Positions 53,085-62,930 of a stretch of 64,000 bases of DNA are shown one piece after another. The DNA is from Xanthomonas arboricola pv. juglandis (GTDB taxonomy: Bacteria; Pseudomonadota; Gammaproteobacteria; Xanthomonadales; Xanthomonadaceae): NCBI RefSeq assembly GCF_001013475.1, contig NZ_JZEF01000002.1:1033655-1097654 (forward strand). The letters are read 5' to 3'. Position numbers and translations under genes: made by a program. Within the stretch, counting starts at the first letter, position 1, and each line of letters starts with the position of its first letter. The notes below the pieces were generated by a model. The model was not told the origin of the DNA. It worked only from the letters and a program-made list of their open reading frames with translations, and made no database searches.

Positions 53085-53308
53085 GGAGATCATCGTCGGT
53101 GGCGCGGCACTTGGCCCGCGCAGGGTGGTGGCGACCGGATACATGGTGCTCGCAGTTGCAGGGCTGGAGCACCCATCATAATGATTGAATTTGTCAACCT
53201 TTGGCACACGTGTGACGCAACATGACAGAACGGGACATCGCGCAGGAAACCGGGCCATCGACACTGTGCCGCAGCAATGGCGAGTGTACGCATGACAAGG
53301 CGTTTCCG

Positions 53309-54322
53309 ATGATGCGGGTGATCAGCCGCGACAACGGCGTGGGCCTGACCCGGGACATGGTGCTGATGGCGCAGACGCTGCGTGCCGGCGGCATACCGGT
53401 GCAGGAAGTGGGCTTCACCAGTCAGCGGCTGCACGACACTGCGCGCGAAGCTCGTCTGTGGGCCAGTCGCGCGCTGTTCGGGCGGGTGCCGGTGCAGATC
53501 TTTTCCGAGCGCGTGTATGCGCGCTGCCTGCCGCTGGGCCAGACCAACCTGCTGGTACCCAATCCCGAATGGTTGCTGCCCAAGTGGCTGCCGCGGCTGC
53601 CGCAGTTCGACGCGGTGCTGTGCAAGACCCATCACGCGGAGCGGATTTTCCGCAGTCTGGGCTGCACCACGCGGTTCATCGGCTTCACCAGCCCGGATCG
53701 CCACGACGCACAGGTCGTGCGTCAGCGTGCGTTCTTCCATCTGGCCGGGCGCAGTACCGCCAAGGGGACCCGCGTGCTGCTGGAGACCTGGCAGCGGCAT
53801 CCGGAATGGCCGCTGCTGACGGTGGTGCAGAACCCGCGCACGGCCGGCAAGCCGGTGGTGGCGCCGAACATCGACCATCGCGTCCGTTATCTCGACGACG
53901 CCGAACTGCGCCGCCTGCAGAACGCGCACCTGTTCCATCTGTGCCCATCCGAGGCCGAGGGCTTCGGGCATTACCTGATGGAAGCGCTGAGCGTGGGCGC
54001 GGTGACCCTGGCCACCGACGGTGAGCCGATGAACGAGCTGGTCAGGCCCGAGCACGGCGTGCTGATTCCGGTGGCCGAGGTGCGCCAGCGGCGTCTGGCG
54101 TCGTATTACTACGTGGATGCGGCGGGCATTGCGCAGGCGGTGGAAACCGCGCTGGCCTTGCCGCAGGCGCAGCTGGATCAGCTGTCGGCCAACGCGCGGA
54201 CGTTCTACCAGGCCAACGATGCCGCATTCGCCGCGCGCTTTCGCAATGCGGTGCTGGCGTCGTTGCCGGCAGATGCGGCGGACGTCGCCACAGACGTGGC
54301 TCAGGCGGTCGTCGAGAACTGA
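53309..54322 (+). CDS. GT4-type glycosyltransferase
   Basis: This protein of about 337 residues looks like a glycosyltransferase of the GT-B fold. It starts MMRVISRDNGVGLTRDMVLM, has AVLCKTHHAERIF in the N-terminal half, and carries the donor-sugar-binding block LFHLCPSEAEGFGHYLMEAL with the EX7E-like Glu pair in SEAEGFG. ATG 53309 has an AAGGCG site 8 bases upstream; ATG 53222 is an alternative that adds 29 unrelated residues. The acceptor and sugar are unknown. It shares a promoter region with the two-component genes. Confidence 0.75.
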   Translation: MMRVISRDNGVGLTRDMVLMAQTLRAGGIPVQEVGFTSQRLHDTAREARLWASRALFGRVPVQIFSERVYARCLPLGQTNLLVPNPEWLLPKWLPRLPQFDAVLCKTHHAERIFRSLGCTTRFIGFTSPDRHDAQVVRQRAFFHLAGRSTAKGTRVLLETWQRHPEWPLLTVVQNPRTAGKPVVAPNIDHRVRYLDDAELRRLQNAHLFHLCPSEAEGFGHYLMEALSVGAVTLATDGEPMNELVRPEHGVLIPVAEVRQRRLASYYYVDAAGIAQAVETALALPQAQLDQLSANARTFYQANDAAFAARFRNAVLASLPADAADVATDVAQAVVEN

Positions 54323-54565
54323 TGCGTTAGCCCCTGGCTTGGCCGGGTCACCGCTCTGACAACGCTCCGGCGTGTTGGATACAGCACGGTGCTGGCGTGG
54401 TCCCAGGTCTTGCACGCTGCATGACGGCGCACGCCAGCGATCGGCGCGCAGCGGCAAATGCACGACATATCACGATGCAACGCTCTCCCTGACCAAGCGG
54501 GTATAGCCCGCTATTGCCATGTGCGTGCGGTACGCGCATGCGCCATCCAGCCAGGGAGATCGACG

Positions 54566-55120
54566 ATGGTCCAGACACGCACCACAGCCGTTGCCATCAG
54601 TGCATTGCTCGCAGTGCTCGGCCTGGGCGGCTGCGCCAGTTTCTGCGGCGCGCCTTCCGGCGGGCCACCTCCGCCGCCCGCGCCACCGCAGGCGCAGCGT
54701 GGTCCGCCACCACCACCACCGAGTGCGAGCGATCTGGCCGCGATGCAGGCCTGTGCTCGTGAGCAGGGAATCGCATCGCCCCCGCCAGCTGCGGCCACGC
54801 CGCATCCCGATGCGCCCGCGCAGGGCATGAACCGCAGTGCGTTTGAGCGCTGTCTGGTCAGCAAAGGCGCGAGCTGGCCAACGCCGATGCCCGGCGGGCC
54901 CTGGCGCGACGGCCCGGCGCCCGATGGCCCGCACGGGCCTGGAGAACCACATGGTCCGCCGCCCCATGATCCCGACTTCGACGCCGCGTTGCAGGCCTGT
55001 GCCACCGCGCAAGGCATCGCGTTGCCTGCGCCTGACGCGCCGCCCGTCGGCCCGCCACCGCCCGCGCTGTCGCAATGCCTGGAGGCCGAAGGTTTCGCGC
55101 CACTACCGCGGCACGGCTGA
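54566..55120 (+). CDS. Proline-rich lipoprotein with a duplicated Cys motif
   Basis: I do not recognise a family. The 184-residue protein has a lipoprotein signal (LLAVLGLGGC) and two Pro-rich linkers. Two related modules are visible: LAAMQACAREQGIASPPP with a later FERCLVSKGASWPTP, and DAALQACATAQGIALPAP with a later LSQCLEAEGFAPLP. Each module thus carries a pair of cysteines in the pattern QACAxxQGI and CLxxxG. They suggest disulfide-stabilised helical hairpins at the cell surface or in the periplasm. A GGGAGA site lies before ATG 54566; the frame is open to 54458. Confidence 0.75.
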   Translation: MVQTRTTAVAISALLAVLGLGGCASFCGAPSGGPPPPPAPPQAQRGPPPPPPSASDLAAMQACAREQGIASPPPAAATPHPDAPAQGMNRSAFERCLVSKGASWPTPMPGGPWRDGPAPDGPHGPGEPHGPPPHDPDFDAALQACATAQGIALPAPDAPPVGPPPPALSQCLEAEGFAPLPRHG

Positions 55121-55443
55121 TCGTGCTGATCACGCCTACCGTCGGTTCCAGCTGCTGGCGGCGATGCTGCAGCTGGAGTGGGTTGCGCACGAGCGGCGGT
55201 CGCCCTGCGCGACGCACTGCTGGATCCGGACGAAGCGGACGCTGGCCGCGCTTGGCGGCCTCTACCTGGATCCTCTGACAATCGCCAGGCAGTCGCGAGG
55301 CCGACTGAAGCGATTTCCCTCCGTGATGCTTCAGCCGGGTCCTATCCGTGCGCCAGGCACCCGACGACACTCGGCAGTGTCGAGCACGCTACTGACAAGC
55401 TCTTCGCCATCGATTGCCCACTGTGTGGGCTCACCCGGTACGA
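55121..55443. other. 323-bp gap with no supported gene
   Basis: An open frame at 55178-55447 (89 codons) exists but has no ribosome site or recognisable sequence. No clear terminator or operator is seen. The promoter of the large kinase probably lies here. Confidence 0.4.
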
Positions 55444-58400
55444 ATGATCGATGACGATGCGCGCAGGCAAGAGCCGGACACGATGAGTGCCGTGCCCGAC
55501 GACACCATGCAGGACAACGCGGCGCTGCAGGACGAGCTTTCCGGCATGCGTCGCCTGCATGCACTACAGGTCAGCCTGGCGGCACAGGCCGATGCCCGCA
55601 TCGCGCTACAGGAAATCACTGCGCTTGCCTGTGCCTTCGCGCGTACCGATTGCGGCTGCGTGCAACTGGTCAGCGCCCACAACAGCGAGATGGAGCTGCG
55701 TGTCTATCGCGGACATGACGAACGCAGTGCATTCGTGCAGCAGTTCCTGAAGGACGGCTTTCAGGCGACCTGCGACACCGTGCGGCGCGAACGCCGGCAG
55801 TTGGTGATCGAGGACATCGAAACCTTCACCCCGTTGAAGGGAACCCCCGATTACGAGGCAGCGCTGTGCAGCGGCATCCGTGCTGCCCAGTTCACTCCGT
55901 TGTTCAATCGTGCTGGTGGCCTGCTGGGATTGCTCGGGACCCAGTTCACCGTGCCGTATCGGCCTGCGGAGCATGAACTCAGATTGCTCGAACTGCTCGC
56001 ATGGACGGCTGCCGACTACATCGAGCGCCACCGTGCCGAGCTGGCACTGCGCACCAGCGAATCGCGGCTGGCCGCGCTGTCGGCGGCGAGTTCCGAGGTG
56101 CATTACCGCATGAGCGCCGACTGGGACGAGATGCACCAGCTGACCGCCGGCGAACGCGCTGCCGATGCGATGGCGACCAGCCGTTCCTGGATCATGGATT
56201 ACATCCCTGCAGAGGATCAGGCGCTGGTGCGGAGCAGGATCGATGCAGGCATCCGCGCGCGCAGCGCGATCGTGTTCGAGCACCGGGTGCGACGCGCCGA
56301 CGGCAGCATTGCGTGGATGGCGACCAAGGCGGTACCGGCACTAGATGCGGACGGGCGCGTCACCGAGTGGTTCGGTGCCGGCGCCGATGTCACCGCGCGC
56401 AAGCAGGCCGAGGAACACCTACGCGAGAGCGAGGCGCGGCTGACCTATGTGCTCGATCAGGTTCCGATCGGAATTGGCCTGTTCGATACGCAAGGCCGTT
56501 TCACCTACCGCAATCCACAATTGCGTGACCAGTTGGCAGAGCGGGTTCCTTCGCGCGAATCAGTGCAGGAGCAACCGCGGGCCGGTGTCGACCAGCAGGG
56601 GCAGGCGGTCGCGATCCAGGAATTTCCCTGCGCCCGCGCGCTGCGTGGCGAAGACACGACTGTGCCGGTGGATTTCATCGATCCCCGTAACGCGCAGCGA
56701 TGGTTGCGCATCACCGCGGTGGCGCTACGCGAAGAGGACCGTGTGACCGGTGGCGTTGCGGTGGTGCAGGACGTCACGGTGCAGCGCCAGGTGCAGACGG
56801 AAGTGGGCGCGCTTGCCGAGCGCAATCGCGACATCCTCGAAAGTATTTCCGATGCCTTCTATGGCGTCGACGCGCAGGGGCGCTTCACCTACATCAATCA
56901 GAAAGCCGAGCTGCTGTGGGGGCGTGCACGCGACCAACTGCTGGGAAACCTGCTGTGGGAGCAGTTTCCCGACTCGATCGGGTCGCTTCCGTATCAGGCG
57001 CATGTGCGCGCGGCACAGACACGCCAGGTGGTCAGACTGGAAGCCTTGTCGCCGGCGTTGGGGTACTGGGTTGATACCAGCATCTATCCCACCAACGATG
57101 GCGGCATGTCGGTGTACTTCCGCGACATCTCCGACAAGAAACGCGCCGACGCGCGGCTGCGTGCCAGCGAAGAACGCTTCCGCACCGCGTTGACGATCGA
57201 AACCGTCGGCGCGACCTACTTCGACATGGGCGGCCGCCTCACCGATGCCAACGACACCTTCCTGAAAATGAGCGGCTATAGCCGTGCCGACGTGGAAGCG
57301 GGCACGCTCTCCTGGCAGGCGCTGACCCCACCCGGAGCCAGGGACCTGTGCGAGCGGGCGTTCGAGGAACTCAGGACCAAGGGCAGCGCCACACCGTATG
57401 AGCGCCAATACCTGTGCAAGGACGGAACCCGGCGCTGGGCCCTGTTTGCGTCCAAGCGCTTGCCCGATGGCACCGGCTTCGAGTTCGTGCTCGACATCAC
57501 CGACCGCAAGCTCACCGAAGCGGCGCTACGCGAGGTGCAGGACCGCAATGCCTTCCTGCTGAAACTCTCCGACGCCTTGCGGCCACTGCCCGATCCGGCC
57601 GCAATCCAGGGCGAGGCCGCACGCGTGCTGGGCGAGCATCTGAACGCCGGCCGCGCCTACTACGTGGAAGTGGATGCCAGGGCGCAGCAGTACGTGGTCG
57701 AGCGCGACTGGCATCAGCCCGATGAAACCAGTCATGCGCGTCGCTTCGCGTTGACCGACTGGCCGATGCCCTGGCTGCTCGACGCGCAGACCTGGGTGGT
57801 GCGCGATGCCGCCACCGATCCTGCATTGCCCGACGATCAGCGCGCAGCCTACCTGGACAACCAGATCGCTGCGCTGATCGTGGTGCCGCTGATCAAGGGC
57901 GGCCGGCTGGTGGCCACCTTCGTGGTCAATCAACGCAGCGCACGCAACTGGAATGCCGCCGAGATCCGTCTGGCAGAGGAAACCGCCGAGCGCACCTGGG
58001 CGGCGCTGGAGCGTGCGCGTGCACAGGGCGCGCTGCTCGAAAGCGAGGAGCGCTACCGGGTGATCCTGGAGAGCGCGCTCGACTATGCAATCTTTACCAC
58101 CGATACGCGCGGACACATCCAGACCTGGCCGCCGGGTGCGGAGGCGGTGTTCGGCTGGACCGCGGAAGAGGCGATCGGCCAACACATCGCGATGACCTTC
58201 GTTGCCGAAGATCGCCTGACCGGCGTGCCGCAGCGCGAGATCGAACAGGCGCATTACACCGGCGGCGCGCCGAATGTGCGCTGGCATCAATGCAAGGATG
58301 GCCGGCACGTGTTCATCGAAGGCGCAACGCGGCCGCTGCGCAATGGCAGCGCCGAGCCGCTGGGCTATCTCAAGATCGGCCAGGACGTGACCCGACGACG

Positions 58401-59058
58401 GCAGTGGGAAGATCGCCAGCAGGTGTTGCTGGCCGAGCTGCAGCACCGCACGCGCAATCTGATGGGTGTGGTGCGTGTGGTCTTCAATCGCACGCAACGC
58501 AGCAGCAAGACCATCGCCGAGCTGGCGCTGATCTACAACGATCGCCTGGATGCCCTGGCGCGCGTGCAGGGCCTACTGTCGCGCCTGAACGATGGCGATC
58601 GCATCCTGTTCGACGAATTGATCCGGGTCGAGCTGTCGGCCATGGGCGCGATCGATGCGCAAGGCCAAGGCGACCGCGTGACACTGGACGGCCCCGCCGG
58701 CGTGCGTCTGCGCTCCAGCACCGTGCAGACCTTTGCGCTGGCCCTGCACGAGCTGGCGACCAATGCCAACAAGTACGGCGCGCTTGCACAGGCCGGCGGC
58801 CAGTTGCGGGTGCGCTGGCACTTGCTGGGTACCGCCAAGGGCATCCGCCTGCGCATCGAGTGGAGCGAGACCGGCGTGCACATGCCGGCGCCTGGCGAAG
58901 CGGCGCAGGGCTCCGGCTATGGGCGCGAGTTGATCGAACGCGCGCTGCCGTACCAGCTGCAGGCCGAGACGACCTACGTGCTGGGGCCGGACGGCGTGCG
59001 CTGCACCATCGAGCTGCCGGTGTCGGAGAGCATGCGTCTGGAAAGCGACGACGGCTGA
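55444..59058 (+). CDS. Multi-PAS/GAF sensor kinase of the HWE family
   Basis: This protein of about 1204 residues has no obvious membrane helix, so it is probably cytoplasmic. The apparent order is GAF (about 20-200), four or five PAS/PAC units up to about 690 (FGAGADVTARKQAEEHL, YFRDISDKKRADARLRASEE, FVLDITDRKLTEAALREVQD), a second GAF (about 705-855), another PAS (about 870-985) and an HWE kinase core with the His box LLAELQHRTRNLMGVVRVVF, ALHELATNANKYGAL and RIEWSETG. ATG 55483 is an alternative start. No response-regulator gene adjoins it, so its partner is encoded elsewhere. Confidence 0.88.
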   Translation: MIDDDARRQEPDTMSAVPDDTMQDNAALQDELSGMRRLHALQVSLAAQADARIALQEITALACAFARTDCGCVQLVSAHNSEMELRVYRGHDERSAFVQQFLKDGFQATCDTVRRERRQLVIEDIETFTPLKGTPDYEAALCSGIRAAQFTPLFNRAGGLLGLLGTQFTVPYRPAEHELRLLELLAWTAADYIERHRAELALRTSESRLAALSAASSEVHYRMSADWDEMHQLTAGERAADAMATSRSWIMDYIPAEDQALVRSRIDAGIRARSAIVFEHRVRRADGSIAWMATKAVPALDADGRVTEWFGAGADVTARKQAEEHLRESEARLTYVLDQVPIGIGLFDTQGRFTYRNPQLRDQLAERVPSRESVQEQPRAGVDQQGQAVAIQEFPCARALRGEDTTVPVDFIDPRNAQRWLRITAVALREEDRVTGGVAVVQDVTVQRQVQTEVGALAERNRDILESISDAFYGVDAQGRFTYINQKAELLWGRARDQLLGNLLWEQFPDSIGSLPYQAHVRAAQTRQVVRLEALSPALGYWVDTSIYPTNDGGMSVYFRDISDKKRADARLRASEERFRTALTIETVGATYFDMGGRLTDANDTFLKMSGYSRADVEAGTLSWQALTPPGARDLCERAFEELRTKGSATPYERQYLCKDGTRRWALFASKRLPDGTGFEFVLDITDRKLTEAALREVQDRNAFLLKLSDALRPLPDPAAIQGEAARVLGEHLNAGRAYYVEVDARAQQYVVERDWHQPDETSHARRFALTDWPMPWLLDAQTWVVRDAATDPALPDDQRAAYLDNQIAALIVVPLIKGGRLVATFVVNQRSARNWNAAEIRLAEETAERTWAALERARAQGALLESEERYRVILESALDYAIFTTDTRGHIQTWPPGAEAVFGWTAEEAIGQHIAMTFVAEDRLTGVPQREIEQAHYTGGAPNVRWHQCKDGRHVFIEGATRPLRNGSAEPLGYLKIGQDVTRRRQWEDRQQVLLAELQHRTRNLMGVVRVVFNRTQRSSKTIAELALIYNDRLDALARVQGLLSRLNDGDRILFDELIRVELSAMGAIDAQGQGDRVTLDGPAGVRLRSSTVQTFALALHELATNANKYGALAQAGGQLRVRWHLLGTAKGIRLRIEWSETGVHMPAPGEAAQGSGYGRELIERALPYQLQAETTYVLGPDGVRCTIELPVSESMRLESDDG

Positions 59059-59305
59059 AGATGCGTGCTGCGCCTGCACACGCCTGCCAGTGGCGTGCTG
59101 CAGTGCGACGACAGCGGCGGCCGGCACGCCTAATTCCCAGCAGCGCAGCAGCACGGGTCGACGAGCGGCAGGTGCCTGGATGGACGGTCAGCGCCATGGC
59201 TGGCGCGGATGTTGTCGCGGCTGGGCGCCGATCCAGGCAGCAGCCGTCTTCGGCGCTGGTTGAGCGAACTTCCTCGCAGGCATGGATTTTTTCGGGCGAA
59301 TCCAT

Positions 59306-59322
59306 ATACTGCCCCCCAGTAT
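59306..59322. promoter_or_regulatory. Candidate FrmR operator
   Basis: ATACTGCCCCCCAGTAT is a palindrome of 5-bp A/T-rich arms around a run of C, the shape of operators bound by the FrmR/RcnR/CsoR family. It sits 15 bases before the frmR ATG, where binding would block transcription of frmR-adhC. Confidence 0.78.
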
Positions 59323-59337
59323 TTAGCCGGAGCCGTC

Positions 59338-59613
59338 ATGCCGCATTCGCCGCAGGAGAAAAAGCGGGCGCTAGCGCGCGTGCGACGCCTGCGCGGGCAG
59401 TGCGACGCGCTTGAGCGCGCGTTGGAGGCGGGCGCAGACTGTGCGCCCGTGCTGCAGCAGATCGCCGCGATCCGGGGTGCCGTCAACGGGCTGATGTCAC
59501 AGGTGCTCGAAGCGCATATCCGCGAAGACTTCGGCCACGCCGCCGCCTCCGATGCGCAGCGCGCCGAGCGGGTGCAGGAGCTGCTCGGGCTGGTCCGGTC
59601 CTATCTCAAATGA
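59338..59613 (+). CDS. frmR: FrmR, formaldehyde-responsive repressor
   Basis: This 91-residue all-helical protein of the CsoR/RcnR/FrmR family has the N-terminal Pro2, Cys35 (ADCAPVLQQIAAIRGAVNGL) and His60 (EAHIREDF) at the same positions as E. coli FrmR, where Pro2 and Cys35 react with formaldehyde. ATG 59338 gives the exact family length. It begins the formaldehyde locus, 63 bases ahead of adhC. Confidence 0.93.
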   Translation: MPHSPQEKKRALARVRRLRGQCDALERALEAGADCAPVLQQIAAIRGAVNGLMSQVLEAHIREDFGHAAASDAQRAERVQELLGLVRSYLK

Positions 59614-60786
<1,173 letters not shown>

Positions 60787-60851
60787 CCGTACGGCCAGGA
60801 GCGGCGCGCGGCCGCTTCCGCGCACGTGGTACCCGATACTCCGGGAGGGGC

Positions 60852-61430
60852 ATGATGACCAGCGTCTCGATTCATCCTTCGGTAGACAGTGGTGTAGCGC
60901 GTGGCGGTGCAGAAAGCTTTCAGGGCGGAACCCTTGAATGCCACTGCGCCAGCGACAAGGTGACCGTGGACGTGGCTGCGCAGACCGCGCACAACCACGC
61001 CTGCGGCTGCAGTAAATGCTGGAAGCCGGAAGGCGCAACGTTTTCAGTGATTGCGGTGGTGCCGCGCGACAAGGTCACGGTGACCGCGCATGCGGAAAAG
61101 CTCAAGGTCGTCGACGAAAGCGCGGCGATCCAGCGGCATGCGTGCACCGGCTGCGGCGTGCATATGTTCGGTCGCATCGAAGACAAGGGGCACGCGTTTT
61201 ACGGGCTGGACTTCATCCATACCGAGCTGTCGCAGCAGTCGGGCTGGTCGCCGCCGGGCTTTGCGGCGTTCGTGTCCTCCATCATCGAAACCGGCACGCC
61301 GCCGGCGGACATGGACGGCGTGCGCGCGCGTCTCAACGAGCTCGGGCTGACCCCGTACGACTGCCTGTCGCCGGGATTGATGGATGCGCTGGCCGCCAAT
61401 GTGGCACGCAAGAAGGGCTTGCTGCACTGA
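60852..61430 (+). CDS. gfa: Gfa, S-(hydroxymethyl)glutathione synthase
   Basis: This 192-residue zinc protein accelerates condensation of formaldehyde with glutathione. Cys ligands lie in [27 protein letters not shown] and [15 protein letters not shown], and the C-terminus carries [16 protein letters not shown], all typical of the Gfa/CENP-V group. A GGGAGGGG site precedes the start; ATG 60855 is equally likely. Gfa is known from Paracoccus and is absent from the E. coli frm operon. Confidence 0.92.
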   Translation: MMTSVSIHPSVDSGVARGGAESFQGGTLECHCASDKVTVDVAAQTAHNHACGCSKCWKPEGATFSVIAVVPRDKVTVTAHAEKLKVVDESAAIQRHACTGCGVHMFGRIEDKGHAFYGLDFIHTELSQQSGWSPPGFAAFVSSIIETGTPPADMDGVRARLNELGLTPYDCLSPGLMDALAANVARKKGLLH

Positions 61431-61442
61431 TCGCCCACCCCC

Positions 61443-61474
61443 GCGGCCGGCGCTCGTGCCGGCCGCAGGTTTTT
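61443..61474 (+). terminator. Hairpin with T-run between gfa and fghA
   Basis: GCGGCCGGC at 61443-61451 pairs perfectly with GCCGGCCGC at 61458-61466 over a 6-base loop and is followed by AGG and five T residues. It has the form of an intrinsic terminator but lies inside the operon, 15 bases before the fghA start, so it may reduce fghA expression or mark a partial stop. Confidence 0.7.
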
Positions 61475-61488
61475 ATCGAAGGAATCTC

Positions 61489-62319
61489 ATGGAACGTATC
61501 GAACACCATGCCTGCTTCGGCGGCTGGCAAGACGTCTACCGGCATCAGTCGCAGAGCTTGAACTGCAGCATGCAGGTCGGCGTCTATCTGCCGCCGCAGG
61601 CCGCCGATGGCCCGTTGCCGGTGCTGTACTGGCTGAGCGGGCTGACCTGCACCGAACAGAACTTCATCAGCAAGGCCGGCGCGCAGCGGTATGCGGCCGA
61701 GCATGGCGTGATCCTTGTCGCGCCCGACACCAGCCCGCGTGGCGACGATGTGGCCGACGCGGATGGCTACGACATCGGCAAGGGTGCCGGCTTCTATGTC
61801 GACGCCACCGAGCAGCCGTGGGCGGCGCATTACCGCATGTACGACTATGTGGTGAACGAATTGCCGGCAGTGATCGAAGCGCAGTTCGCCACCACCGGTG
61901 CGCGCGCGATCAGCGGCCATTCGATGGGCGGCCATGGCGCCTTGACCATCGCGTTGAAAAACCCGGGCCGCTATCGCAGCGTGTCGGCATTCTCGCCGAT
62001 CGTGGCGCCCAGCCAGGTGCCGTGGGGCGAGAAGGCATTCGGCCAGTACCTGGGGGCGGACCGCACAGCGTGGCAAGCGTACGACGCCACTGCGTTGATC
62101 GCACAGGCGCAGGAGCGCCTGCCGCTGTTGATCGATCAGGGCGATGGCGACGAATTCCTCGAGAACCAGCTGAAGACGCCGCTGTTTGAACAGGCTGCCA
62201 AGGCCGCCGATTATCCGGTCACGGTGCGGCTGCAGCCCGGTTACGACCATAGCTACTACTTCATCGCCAGCTTTATCGGCGAACACATCGCACACCATGC
62301 CGCGGCATTGCGTGGTTGA
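61489..62319 (+). CDS. fghA: S-formylglutathione hydrolase
   Basis: This 276-residue esterase of the esterase D family releases formate and glutathione, the last step of the pathway. The nucleophile Ser145 is in [12 protein letters not shown]. The Asp is in [11 protein letters not shown] and the His in [13 protein letters not shown]. Other family blocks are [20 protein letters not shown] and [11 protein letters not shown]. An AAGGA ribosome site precedes ATG 61489; the frame is open to 61384. Confidence 0.94.
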   Translation: MERIEHHACFGGWQDVYRHQSQSLNCSMQVGVYLPPQAADGPLPVLYWLSGLTCTEQNFISKAGAQRYAAEHGVILVAPDTSPRGDDVADADGYDIGKGAGFYVDATEQPWAAHYRMYDYVVNELPAVIEAQFATTGARAISGHSMGGHGALTIALKNPGRYRSVSAFSPIVAPSQVPWGEKAFGQYLGADRTAWQAYDATALIAQAQERLPLLIDQGDGDEFLENQLKTPLFEQAAKAADYPVTVRLQPGYDHSYYFIASFIGEHIAHHAAALRG

Positions 62320-62451
62320 TCGGCTGGTCGAGTGCGCAGTAGATGCGTGGTATGCGATGGTGGATGGTGGTGCGCATTGCGTTACGTTGCATTGTCGCGC
62401 AGCAGCGCTGCCGTGTTGCGTGGGCCGCGGCTTGAGCAAGGCGTCGAATCG

Positions 62452-62515
62452 ACCTCCCTTCTCCCATCGGAGAAGGTGCCCCGCAGGGGCGGATGAGGGT
62501 ACGGGCTCACGGGCG
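62452..62515. repeat. REP-like repeat (CTTCTCCC...GGAGAAGG)
   Basis: CCCTTCTCCCATCGGAGAAGG followed by TGCCCCGCAGGGGCGGATGA and GGGTACGG is a well-known intergenic repeat type in Xanthomonas and related genomes. A partial second unit (GGGCTCACGGGCGGATGAGG) follows. Confidence 0.65.
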
Positions 62516-62560
62516 GATGAGGGGACGGCGAAGCTTGGTGGAGCGCGAAAGTTGGCCGTT

Positions 62561-62717
62561 AGAGCGGCTGATCTGTGGCGTGGCTGCAGGGCCCTTGCCC
62601 GCCCACCATCGCGGGACACGCCGCAAGTACGTCCATGTAGGCTCTTACGCGGCATCCATGCCGCGTAAGGTCCCGCGACGGTGAGCGGGCAAGGACCAAG
62701 CGAGATGGTCGGTGTGC
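62561..62717. repeat. 157-bp palindromic repeat element, copy B
   Basis: This copy matches the element at 30281-30438 almost base for base over 125 positions. It has arms at 62590-62617 and 62670-62697 and the identical inner hairpin. Differences are few: an A in the right arm GGTGAGCGGG, a changed end AAGGACC, and a diverged 20-base left flank. Confidence 0.85.
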
Positions 62718-62930
62718 TGGTGCAAGCAGAGCATGGCGTGCCGTTGTTTGGATAACGGCGTCCTGTCAGCTTTTCAATACAGCGCATTCAACAGGCAGGC
62801 TTCAACACAACGCCCTGCAAACTTTCTGCTAAGGCGCGCAAGCAGCCTTATCGCATCCGAAGTCTGCGTCGACCAGCTGCGTCACATCATTATCTTGTCG
62901 GCTATAGCCATTGCCACAAACCAAGAACGG

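Larger units (their letters stand above)
62320..62930. other. 611-bp gap with repeats and no supported gene
   Basis: The gap holds a REP-like hairpin (62452-62515) and the second copy of the 157/158-bp palindromic element (62561-62717). The last 210 bases, before the MocR-like gene's stop, show nothing I recognise. Confidence 0.6.

Noticed and set aside
55178-55447. 89-codon ORF before the HWE kinase
   Set aside because: No ribosome site, no recognisable sequence, and it overlaps the kinase start.
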